From: JAGVPT01 sp963772165
GTDB taxonomy: Bacteria > Bacteroidota > Ignavibacteria > UBA10030 > UBA8401
Reading direction: 5' to 3'
DNA: 64,000 nucleotides
Assembly: GCA_963772165.1 (NCBI GenBank)
Contig: CAVYWA010000027.1
Coordinates: 77,021 to 141,020, forward strand
Made by a program: the position numbers and the translations under genes. Shown here piece after piece: positions 41,568 to 50,604 of this stretch (the stretch's first letter is position 1; each line of letters begins with the position of its first letter). The notes beneath the pieces are model-generated. The model was not told the origin of the DNA. It ran no database searches and was given only the letters and a program-made list of their open reading frames with translations.

Positions 41568-44015
41568 TCACAGCGCTCGAAGCCTGAGTCTTTCTTTAAT
41601 CAATTTTTGGGGAAGAGACGAGACGATCCGGACAATTTTTGGTATGCCCGCATCGAGGTCAAAATAATTATCGTCCACCTCGGCATCTTCGTCTTCTATT
41701 TCAATTCTGATGTTCTTTTTCAGCCCTGATGCTGTCAGCATCACGGTATGAATATTGCCGGGATCGCTCGAAAATCGGAATTCGACATTCGCCAACGGGA
41801 TTTGCATATGTTTCGGCTCGACGAAAAAATGTCTGTTTTCAGAAAGCACGACATCGCCCTTTCTTAGGGACGCCAAAAGATATGCCTGAGCCGGGTCGAA
41901 CCGCGAGCAGTCCGCGGTGCTGATTTTCATGAGCAGTTTGGATGCATTGCGGCCGACACTCACACGAGCCTTTTTCAACCATCCTACGCTCCCGTCGAAC
42001 GAGCGGAGAGCAACGTCGAGTGTCGCGTTCAGAGGCGCGAGCATGTCGGACGTTCCCCATACCTCTATATGCGATTCTGCGTTGCGAAAACTCACAAGCA
42101 CAGGTGCCAAAAATTTTTTCGCATAATAGTACGCCGCTTTGGGACGCAGAGCGCTGTCGATGACCGACCAGCTCGTGACAGGCCAGCAATCGTTGAGCTG
42201 CCAGAAAAGTGAACCGGCGGTGTTAAATTTTCGCCGCCTCCAGTGCTCAACGGCAGTTTTCAGTGCTTCAGCCTGAACTATCTGGCCTTTATAGATAAAG
42301 TCGGCAAGGTCTGTTCCGACATTTATATGGCCCGCCTGAAAACGATACAACCGCTCAGTTCCCTCGGGAAGTTTGTTATGGTATTCGAGCACCCTGCTTT
42401 GCGGGTCGAGGTCGGAAAATACCGCTACCGATTCAAGCGTCTTCATCGCTGGCGGTGCTTGAAAGCCGAATTCCGTAACGAACCGCGCCGTGTCCTTCTC
42501 GTATTCTTTATAATCCTTCCACCTGGCCCACATCTCCCATTGATGATGATTGCCGTTCGATTCGTCGTTCGGAAATCCTTTTCCGAAAGGAGAACTCCGC
42601 CAATACGGCCGCGTTCGGTCGAACTCGCTGCAAATCGCCGGGAGGACCGTCTTAAAGATTTTCGCTCCCGTCATTTCATCCGGCGACCTGCCGGGATTAT
42701 GCTGGCAAAAGATCCACTCGCACTCGTTGTTCCCACACCAGAGAACAATGCTCGGATGGTTCCGTAATTTTTTGACGGCCTTTTCAGCTTCATCCTTCAC
42801 CTGTTCCAGAAACCACGGCTGCTCGGGATACTCGGCGCAGGCAAACATGAAATCCTGCCATACCATCAAACCATAGCGGTCGCAAAGTTCGTAAAAGATC
42901 TCCTGCTCATAAATACCGCCTCCCCACACGCGAAGCATGTTCATGTTTGCAGATTTTGCCATGCCGAGGAGTTTCTCGTACGTGGCGTCGGCGATTCTCG
43001 GAATGAATGAATCACTTGGAATCCAGTCCGCACCCTTGCAGAAAATTTTTTCCCCGTTTATTTCGATGACAAACGATGTCCCTTCCTTATCGGGTTCCTG
43101 AAGCAAGCGAACGGTCCGGAGTGCAAACGGAACCTCGAGGCGCTCCACTTCTTTGTCCTTTGATACGAGAGAAAATATCGCCCGGTACATCGGCTGTTCG
43201 CCGTACCCGTTTGGCCACCAAAGTTTCGGTTTCTTAATGCGAATGCGAAATTTCACCCGCTCCTTCTTGACCTTCCGCCGATCCGCAGCGATCATTTTTT
43301 CATAACAAATTTCGGTTTGCAGCTGCACGGGCACCGAGGTGAACAATGAAACGTCGATCGACAATTCAACAACCGCTTCATTCTTCGTCAGAGAAACGAC
43401 CTTCACAAAAGGCGATTGCAATGCTGCGTGCGCACGGGCTTCCAGCCTTATGCTGCGCCAGATACCCGAAGTCGTCAATCGAGGACCCCAGTCCCAGCCG
43501 AATGAGTACTGCGCCTTCCGCACATACATACGATGCTGCTCATGGCCTGCGGAGAGTGCGCCGTACTTCTTTTCCAGCGCTTTCGTCCGCAGCACCGGAG
43601 AATCGAAAAGAATTTCGATAAAGTTTTTTCCCTTCCGAAGAAATTTTTTCACGTTGAAGCGGTGCTCAACAAACATATCTGCCGTTGCTGCGACAGGTTT
43701 ACCGTTGATCCGGATAGCCGCGTATGTATCAAGCCCTTCGGCGATAAGTTCAACGCGCTTCCCCTTGAGAAAATCCGCATCGACTTCGAAATCACGCCTA
43801 TAGACCCATTGTTGCGAATCGATCCATTGAACTTCTTCTTCGTTCATGCGATAGAACGGGTCGGGAATTTTCCCGTTCGCTAAGAGGTCCGTATGCACTG
43901 TGCCAGGGACGGTTCCGCTCATCCATTCCGTAACGCCGGAAACATCCCTCGGAAGCATTCGATAGTGATCGACTGCTTTAAACTTCCATGTCCCATTGAG
44001 ATCTATTTTTTTCAT
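41568..44015 (-). CDS. Beta-mannosidase (GH2)
   Basis: 815 residues starting MKKIDLNGTWKFKAVDHY, with no signal peptide. The sugar-binding domain holds WVYRRDFEVDADFLKGK; the catalytic barrel has FGWDWGPRL, MLRVWGGGIYE and the acid/base glutamate in WCGNNECEW; the nucleophile is in RFVTEFGFQAPP. These are beta-mannosidase rather than beta-galactosidase motifs. It removes terminal beta-mannose from oligosaccharides, acting beside GH130 on imported mannosides. Confidence 0.95.
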   Translation of the reverse strand: MKKIDLNGTWKFKAVDHYRMLPRDVSGVTEWMSGTVPGTVHTDLLANGKIPDPFYRMNEEEVQWIDSQQWVYRRDFEVDADFLKGKRVELIAEGLDTYAAIRINGKPVAATADMFVEHRFNVKKFLRKGKNFIEILFDSPVLRTKALEKKYGALSAGHEQHRMYVRKAQYSFGWDWGPRLTTSGIWRSIRLEARAHAALQSPFVKVVSLTKNEAVVELSIDVSLFTSVPVQLQTEICYEKMIAADRRKVKKERVKFRIRIKKPKLWWPNGYGEQPMYRAIFSLVSKDKEVERLEVPFALRTVRLLQEPDKEGTSFVIEINGEKIFCKGADWIPSDSFIPRIADATYEKLLGMAKSANMNMLRVWGGGIYEQEIFYELCDRYGLMVWQDFMFACAEYPEQPWFLEQVKDEAEKAVKKLRNHPSIVLWCGNNECEWIFCQHNPGRSPDEMTGAKIFKTVLPAICSEFDRTRPYWRSSPFGKGFPNDESNGNHHQWEMWARWKDYKEYEKDTARFVTEFGFQAPPAMKTLESVAVFSDLDPQSRVLEYHNKLPEGTERLYRFQAGHINVGTDLADFIYKGQIVQAEALKTAVEHWRRRKFNTAGSLFWQLNDCWPVTSWSVIDSALRPKAAYYYAKKFLAPVLVSFRNAESHIEVWGTSDMLAPLNATLDVALRSFDGSVGWLKKARVSVGRNASKLLMKISTADCSRFDPAQAYLLASLRKGDVVLSENRHFFVEPKHMQIPLANVEFRFSSDPGNIHTVMLTASGLKKNIRIEIEDEDAEVDDNYFDLDAGIPKIVRIVSSLPQKLIKERLRLRAL

Positions 44016-44061
44016 ATTGTCTTTCCACCTACCAGGAATGCTTCACATATATCCAACACCA

Positions 44062-47000
44062 TCAGCGCAACAAAATCATTTTTTTTACCAGAACGGCGTT
44101 CGCCGTCGCCAACTTGTAATAGTAGACTCCGCTTGCGCATCCGGCGGCGTTCCACGCTACGGAGTATTCACCGGCGGCAACTCTGTCCCGGACCAAGGTC
44201 GCGATTTCTCTCCCCAACAGGTCAAACACCTTCAGCGTGACAAATCCCGCCGAAGGAAGAGCAAACCGAATCGTCGTTGACGGATTAAAGGGGTTGGGAA
44301 AATTCTGTGCGAGGGAGAATTCCGCCGGAAGATTAACACCTGGCCGCTTGCCGACCCCGGTAGTGATATCATAGAAAGCCGAGATCTGCGATACCGGAAG
44401 CATATAATTATAGATGCGAATGTCGTCGAGCACACCGTCGAAATCATAGTTGTTGTTCCCGGGAAGGTCCTGGCCAATCGTGAGATCGGATGTCGTTGTA
44501 TTGATAAGGCCGGAAAATGAAGTAAAGGTATCAAGCTGGCCGTTCAGGTAAATTTCGAAATCCGATCCGTTGTACGTTCCGGTAACATTGTACAGGCTGT
44601 CGAGGATCAGCGGCGTTTGAGAATCGAGATCCTTTGCAACTCCCAGAGAATTCTTCACCGTCCAGCGCAGTTTATTGGTGTTCGGTGAGATTGAAAACTT
44701 CCACCTGTTCTGCCAGCTACCGTGAGAAATTGGATATTGTTCCCGGGTAGGATAGAAAATTCCGACCGTCATCCAGAAATTGACCGTGATGCCGTTCTGG
44801 AAATTCAGTGCAGAATCATTGGGGACATCAATCGATGCAGTCGCCCCGTCGAAGGCGTATGCGCTGTTGGCGTGCCCGAAACGATCGGTCGTAAACGATC
44901 CGCTGTTTGCAGTTCCGTCATGATGAAAACCGCTCGCGTCTTTCGTGTCTCCATCAAAGGGATAATATGCAACTAAATTGCCGGTCTGCCAATTCGAAAA
45001 ATCCCTCACTTCCAAACCCACGCTGTCCGCGGTTGTTCCGCCATGACCGTCGTCGACCGTGCACTGGAGATAATAGTTGCCCGCCGTTTGAGGAGCCTGC
45101 CACGATACGGCAGATCCCGTACCGCTCAGCACGCCGCTCGCGGACGACCAACGATACGTCAACGCATCGCTATCCGGGTCCGTAGCGAAACAGCTGATCA
45201 AACTTTTTGCATCGAGGTCGATCTTCCCCGGCAATGCTTTCAGCTTTTGAATGACCGGCGGATGATTGATCGATTGAACAACGGTAATCGTGTCCGCGGC
45301 CGCCGCCTGCGCCCCGTGTGTATCGGCGACAATACATTGTACGGCATATGTTCCGGTCGAGTCCGGTGCGTTCCACGTAATGAGGGGGCCGCTTCCAACG
45401 ATAGAACCACCGGAAGCATTCCACGTGTACGAAAGCGTATCGTTATCCTTGTCCGCAGCAGTACAATAAATAAATGTTGAATGCTTTCTGAGAACAATGC
45501 TGCTGTCGGGCGTGAGGCTCTTGATTCTTGGGGGATAATTTGCGACCGCATGGCCCGAATGATAGTCGACAACAAAACCGTTGACCAACATCCGATCAAG
45601 ATCGTATGTGGGGGTAACCGATGCCGGAATATTTACAACCAGGACGGCACTGTTTGCTTTAATCGGCAAGGCAACCGCTCCGGAAACATTCTTCAGAATG
45701 AACGAATGCGATACGGCATCGTACAAGTCGTGCTGGCCCCTTCTCGCATCAAAACTCACCGAATGCTGGATCGAATCCGGGTTGAACATGAGGAATGTCG
45801 GGTATGCAGTGGTATGAAAATAATCCGTTTTCAGGTACGTCCAGCCGCAAGATCATCGGAACGTCGGTCGTGTCGATGATGCCGCCGAAGATCCCGGCAT
45901 GGGAAGACCCGTACAACGCAAAGTTGGTCGGATTCCCATTCCCGATGGCATCCCCGGTTGCAAACGGCGTAAAGCCGCCGCTCGACTGGCGCATTGATTC
46001 GTGGGCGATGAATGATTGGGGATCGTATGCGTGCGACCATGCAGCCCCGTCCTGATTTTGATCCGGTAAATAGTTCGTGTAAAAAAGGCGCGCTGCATTC
46101 GCTGCATTCAATACCCATTTCCCTATCGCTCGTGCAAACCGCGGGTCGTACCGAACCATTGGCACGAGAGCGCCCACTTCTTCAAACGTGTTCATCGCAA
46201 ACGGATAGCCGTTACCGCTGCCGTACCCTGTCTCGCCGATAAGTCCGTCGCAATCATATCCTCCCCAGTTTCCCACCGTGACTCCCCACAGCCTGGAGTT
46301 GTCGCTCCCGTCAGAAAAACACCACGTCACAATTTTCACCATGTCATACGTCGTGCCCAGTTCGGCATTCATCCGCGCGGCAATATATGCGCCGTACGGC
46401 AGCTGGAGTTCGTAAGACGGATTTTGATTGACAGGATATGCAAGCAACGATTCCATAGCAAGCTCTGCGCCGATCCTGTATTGCGCATTGCCGGTTTGAA
46501 CATAGGCAGAGTAGAGCAGCCATGCAATGCTCCCCCCCGCTTCCGGTTCAACCCAACCGGAGTTTGTTGGAGTCATCGTGGAGAGGTTCCAGGCAGTATA
46601 ACTAAGATTGGCGAGGCTCCACGGAGTTGTCTTTGCACCCATAGCATTCAACGCAATCATCCATCGATTTGCGACCGACACGAATTGGCTCGGGAAGTTT
46701 CCCGTGGACGGATACATACTATAGAGCTGGTAGAAGAATACATTCGGCATAACGTCGTACCACCAATCGCTTCCGCTCGAACCGCCGGGGTTATTAAGAT
46801 AGACATCCTGCGCGGGGTCCTGATTGAACCAATCCTGACATGCGGCCACCCAGTTAAATCCGAATTGATTGGTTTTGTCGACGCCGACAAGACTGGCGCT
46901 TACGACCGCAGGAAGACAGTTTATCGCCTCTTTCGTTTGAGACGGCGATTGACCGACATAGCTCGAGAGACTAAAATTCTGGCCCGCGACTGACACGAGG

Positions 47001-47221
47001 GGCAAGTATGTACCGGTGAGATTCTGATTGAACACAAGCGAATCGTACCCAACAGCGACGCGTTTCCAGTCTCTCATTAAATACGGGGACGGCTTATTCG
47101 GCATCAGTTCAATTCTCGCGATCGAAATCTGCTGGGCGAAACAGGCGTACGACGACGCAATCGAAGCCAGGAGAACAACTCCAATGTTGAAATGCGCCAA
47201 TGTGTTTTTTCGGCGGCTCAT
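44062..47221 (-). CDS. T9SS-secreted (alpha/alpha)-barrel-like enzyme with PKD/Ig-like, LamG-like and sorting domains (frame broken mid-gene)
   Basis: The first frame (47221–45749, 490 residues) has a signal peptide (IASSYACFAQ) and a helical, Trp-rich region with SDWWYDVMPNVFFYQLYSMY, WVEPEAGGSIAWLL and VGNWGGYDCDGLIGETG, suggesting an (alpha/alpha)6 glycosidase fold. It stops after meaningless sequence. One base away, WTYLKTDYFHTTAYPTFLMF continues the protein to 44062, so a ±1 change lies near 45838. The C-terminal part has two Ig/PKD-like domains (YTWNASGG, YRWSSASG), a LamG/concanavalin-like domain (LVAYYPFDGDTKDASG…DGVLDDIRIYN) and a T9SS sorting domain (NFPNPFNPSTTIRF…SGVYYYKL). Intact, it would have about 1050 residues. 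The substrate is probably a polysaccharide. Confidence 0.82.
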
Positions 47222-48600
47222 CGAGTATATTTCCCGTCACTCAGCGTCAACACTCCGGTCGCCTCGTCCAAGGCAAGCGTCAATTCATCACCTGAATCAT
47301 TTCGAAACATCGCTTGGATCGAATGTTTCTCTGACGATTCTCTAAATTTTCTGTATCGAAGATATTTCTTCGCGATCGGGTATCGATCAATCTCAATAAG
47401 AGTATGTAAAGCTTCGATCGTCGATTCGGCGCCGGAATTCCTGTTGAACGTCAGTGAATCCATAATGCCGTCGAAGCATACGCCGTTCCCGGCATCATAC
47501 ATCTGTTGATGGGCAATATTATTTCCGAACAACCACGATGCTGCAAGGCCCGCCATTTTCAGGTATGATTCATTTCTTGTCGCGTCGTATAAGCGAAGAA
47601 GCCCCACAGCGATCGGGCGAATGCCGTAGGCTATTTGTTCACGATTGAAATTGCTGTCGGGACGCGCGACATCCAACTCTTTCATATACCCCTGAATAAG
47701 AAGCCGGCTGTAGAATCCTTGAGCCTCCCGCTCTCCGGATTGAATCATGGCACTGTCATTCAGAAGCTGCCCAACAACGGCAAGCGCTTGTGTCTGACCG
47801 TTTCCCCACATATGCCACATTGTTTCCCACGACCGATGGAGCCCGTACGGATACGTCGATGCATTCCCATCCTGCATCACCATGAGGCCGGCCGCCAATT
47901 TTTGGATAAACACTTTGATTCTTAAATCGCCGGTAGCGCGGTAATATTCCGTTAATCCCAGCAAGAGCTCCGAACTTACATCTGAGCCTGAATCATACAC
48001 CAGCCATTCCGGTATTCGAACCTGTCCACTATCCCTCACCTCCCCATATTTTTTCATCAGCGCCTCGATGTGCGGAAACGTCCGCTCGATTCCAGTCTTG
48101 AGCCGGGATGCAAATGCCGTGTCAATATTTTTGAATATCCGGTATCCGAGCGACATGGACCAGACACCTCGCGCAGCCCACCAACCGAACGATTTATAGC
48201 TTGTCTTTCCGGTGCGATTGATGGTGTGGTCGGCTAAAACAAAGTTGTAAAACTCGCCGTCGTCTGTCTCCATCGCAGCGACAAACTTCAGGAGCAAACG
48301 GGCTTCCGCCAGCTTTGAACTGTCGTGCGTAAGCTCAAAGCAGCGCAGCGTGACAACCGCCGCGCGGGCAGCATCATCCACACATGCAATGCCTTCCGGT
48401 CCGGACTCCTTCGCATCAACCCATGTGTAGGCGGGATAATTCGCATAAATATGAACGATGCCCACCGTGTCGCCGGATAATTCTATTTGCTCCGTAAGAT
48501 GCTCGAGATGATTGAAATTCACGAGCGAAGATTGCTCCTGTGCCGAGGCAGCATACAGAGCGAAGACAGAGAGGGAAACCATCTTCACAAAATTTTTCAT
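47218..48600 (-). CDS. Secreted (alpha/alpha)-barrel-like protein, putative glycoside hydrolase
   Basis: 460 residues with signal peptide ending at AASAQ. Repeating helices with aromatic and acidic clusters (DDAARAAVVTLRCFEL, FGWWAARGVWSMSLGYRIF, GNGQTQALAVVG) suggest an (alpha/alpha)6 toroid as in several glycosidase and epimerase families. I cannot name the family. Its stop overlaps the next gene's start (ATGA) and its start meets the kinase gene, so it is part of the mannoside operon. Confidence 0.78.
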   Translation of the reverse strand: MKNFVKMVSLSVFALYAASAQEQSSLVNFNHLEHLTEQIELSGDTVGIVHIYANYPAYTWVDAKESGPEGIACVDDAARAAVVTLRCFELTHDSSKLAEARLLLKFVAAMETDDGEFYNFVLADHTINRTGKTSYKSFGWWAARGVWSMSLGYRIFKNIDTAFASRLKTGIERTFPHIEALMKKYGEVRDSGQVRIPEWLVYDSGSDVSSELLLGLTEYYRATGDLRIKVFIQKLAAGLMVMQDGNASTYPYGLHRSWETMWHMWGNGQTQALAVVGQLLNDSAMIQSGEREAQGFYSRLLIQGYMKELDVARPDSNFNREQIAYGIRPIAVGLLRLYDATRNESYLKMAGLAASWLFGNNIAHQQMYDAGNGVCFDGIMDSLTFNRNSGAESTIEALHTLIEIDRYPIAKKYLRYRKFRESSEKHSIQAMFRNDSGDELTLALDEATGVLTLSDGKYTR

Positions 48601-49583
48601 TACTGTTTGACCTTCTGCGACTTCAAAAATTTCCTTAGCACGGCAGCGTCCGGCAATGCCGGAATAGCGCCGTGTTTAGCTGCGGTAAGCGCACCGACGG
48701 CATTCGCGGTACGGCAGTTCTCTGCAAGCTCGCTCAGCGTTAATTCAACTATGCTTTTTCCGCTTCGGACGAGACCATGCAATAATGCCGCATAGAACCC
48801 GTCGCCGCACCCCGTTGTGTCGGCATTCTTCACATGGAAGCCATCCACAAAACCGGAATGTTGTGCCGACCGAAAATAACAGCCTTTTTCTCCGCGAGTC
48901 ACCACCACCAGCTGCGGCCCCATCGCGATGAACTCAGCCGCAGCGGTTTCAATATCTTCTTTTCCGGAAAGGAATGCCGCCTCTTCGTCATTCATCCGCA
49001 GGATGTGCGACAAGCGGATTGCTTTCATGATGTTCTTACGCGCTTCATTGGGGGACTTCCACAACGCCAACCGCAGATTCGGGTCGAACGCGATCGTCGT
49101 CCCTCCGCGCCTCAACCGCTTGACGATGCGGAAAATGGACGTCCTCGCAGGTTCGTGCAGCAATAAAAAGGAACTGACGGCAACGATCTTAGACCTTGCG
49201 ACTCTCTCAATATTCACATCGCCGGGAAGAAGCTGTTCGTCCGCAGGATTCTTTTCCCAGAATTCAAAGTCACGCCCGCCCGATTTTGTGAGTGAAACAA
49301 ACGCAAGGCGTGTTTTATGCTCATGATCGAAACTCATGCCGGCCGTGTCGACGCCGTAGCGGGTGAGCTCCGAGCGCAAAAATTTTCCGAAAGGATCAGC
49401 ACCGACGCTGCCGACAAACGCGGAGCGGGTTCCCAGTTTTGCAAGCCCTACGGCAACGTTTGCCGGAGCTCCTCCGGCCAGCTTCAAAAATCCGCCTGCT
49501 TCCGAGAGCGTCGCGCCTTTTTCCGTGGAGATAAAATCGATGAGCGACTCACCGATGCACGTTACCTCGGGATATGATTTCAT
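48600..49583 (-). CDS. PfkB-family carbohydrate kinase
   Basis: 327 residues. The N-terminal signature VTCIGESLIDFIS, KLAGGAPANVAVGLAKLG and the C-terminal signature NADTTGCGDGFYAALLHG with the catalytic aspartate are present; cysteine replaces the usual alanine in TGAGD. Such kinases phosphorylate fructose, gluconate-type acids or nucleosides. In this locus fructose or a keto-sugar made by the adjacent dehydrogenase is a sensible substrate. It overlaps both neighbours. Confidence 0.9.
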   Translation of the reverse strand: MKSYPEVTCIGESLIDFISTEKGATLSEAGGFLKLAGGAPANVAVGLAKLGTRSAFVGSVGADPFGKFLRSELTRYGVDTAGMSFDHEHKTRLAFVSLTKSGGRDFEFWEKNPADEQLLPGDVNIERVARSKIVAVSSFLLLHEPARTSIFRIVKRLRRGGTTIAFDPNLRLALWKSPNEARKNIMKAIRLSHILRMNDEEAAFLSGKEDIETAAAEFIAMGPQLVVVTRGEKGCYFRSAQHSGFVDGFHVKNADTTGCGDGFYAALLHGLVRSGKSIVELTLSELAENCRTANAVGALTAAKHGAIPALPDAAVLRKFLKSQKVKQ

Positions 49584-50596
49584 TTGTTCGGCTCAATAAT
49601 ACTCTTGAGAGTTTTCCCCTCCCTCTGGCAGGCAAGGGCTTCATAGACTCGATCCAGAGGAAATCTGTCTATTTGAAAACCGTCGATGCGAACTTTTCCC
49701 GCGTGTAATAGAGCGATCGAGCGGGCGAAAGTGTTCGGGTTGACATACGACCCGACAATAGTCAGTTCTTTAAAATAGACCCGGTTGGGTTCGACAGAAA
49801 TTTTTTCTCCGATGGGACAGACGCCGAAGAATTCAACCGTCCCTCCCCGCCTTGCAAGCTCAAGCGTCAATTGAGCCGTTTGAGGCTTGCCCACACATTC
49901 GATGACAACATCGGCGCCGACATGGGTGATGTCCAGTACGGCACTTTTTATGTCGCTCTCCATCGGATCAAGAACGACGTCTGCGCCAATTCCCGCCGCA
50001 ATACGCCGCTTCTCTTGCAGGGGTTCGACAAGGATCGTACTGCTGGCTCCGGCATTCCTGGCAAGCTGCAGCATAATCAGACCGATCGTTCCGCCTCCAA
50101 CGATGACGACTGTATCGCCAGTGCGGATATTTGCTCTGTCGATCCCATGAACGGCACACGAGACAGGCTCGACAAACGCGGCGGCTTCCATCTGCATGCC
50201 TTCCGGCAGCAGATAAACTTGCTGTGCCGGCACAAAACAATACTCGGCCATTCCGCCGTCCTGATCGACGCCGAGCGCTCGCAGGTTTGCGCAGAGATGA
50301 ACCAGACCCCTACGGCAATAATAGCAGACGCCGCAGGAAATGTTCGGATCGACGGCAACATGCTGGCCGGACGCTACGCCATGAACGGCGATCCCGACAT
50401 CTTCAACAACGCCGGTGAATTCATGCCCAAGCACAACCGGGGGAGTAGAGCGCGACGTTCCCTCCACGATGTGGACATCGGTACCGCACACGCCGCATGC
50501 CTGAACTTTTACAAGGACTTCGTTCGGCAGGAGCGTACGTAACGGTGTCGACCGAACCGTAAGAGAATGCGGTTTTTCAAAAAGTGCAACTTTCAT
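49580..50596 (-). CDS. Zinc-dependent medium-chain sugar/alcohol dehydrogenase
   Basis: 338 residues. Catalytic zinc site ACGVCGTDVHI and VVLGHEFTGVVEDVG; structural zinc cysteines in NISCGVCYYCRRGLVHLC; NAD motif VVIVGGGTIGLIMLQLA. It matches the sorbitol/threonine dehydrogenase branch. It likely oxidises a polyol or sugar between the glycosidases and the kinase whose gene it overlaps by 4 bp. Confidence 0.92.
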   Translation of the reverse strand: MKVALFEKPHSLTVRSTPLRTLLPNEVLVKVQACGVCGTDVHIVEGTSRSTPPVVLGHEFTGVVEDVGIAVHGVASGQHVAVDPNISCGVCYYCRRGLVHLCANLRALGVDQDGGMAEYCFVPAQQVYLLPEGMQMEAAAFVEPVSCAVHGIDRANIRTGDTVVIVGGGTIGLIMLQLARNAGASSTILVEPLQEKRRIAAGIGADVVLDPMESDIKSAVLDITHVGADVVIECVGKPQTAQLTLELARRGGTVEFFGVCPIGEKISVEPNRVYFKELTIVGSYVNPNTFARSIALLHAGKVRIDGFQIDRFPLDRVYEALACQREGKTLKSIIEPNK

Positions 50597-50604
50597 AACC
50601 CTCT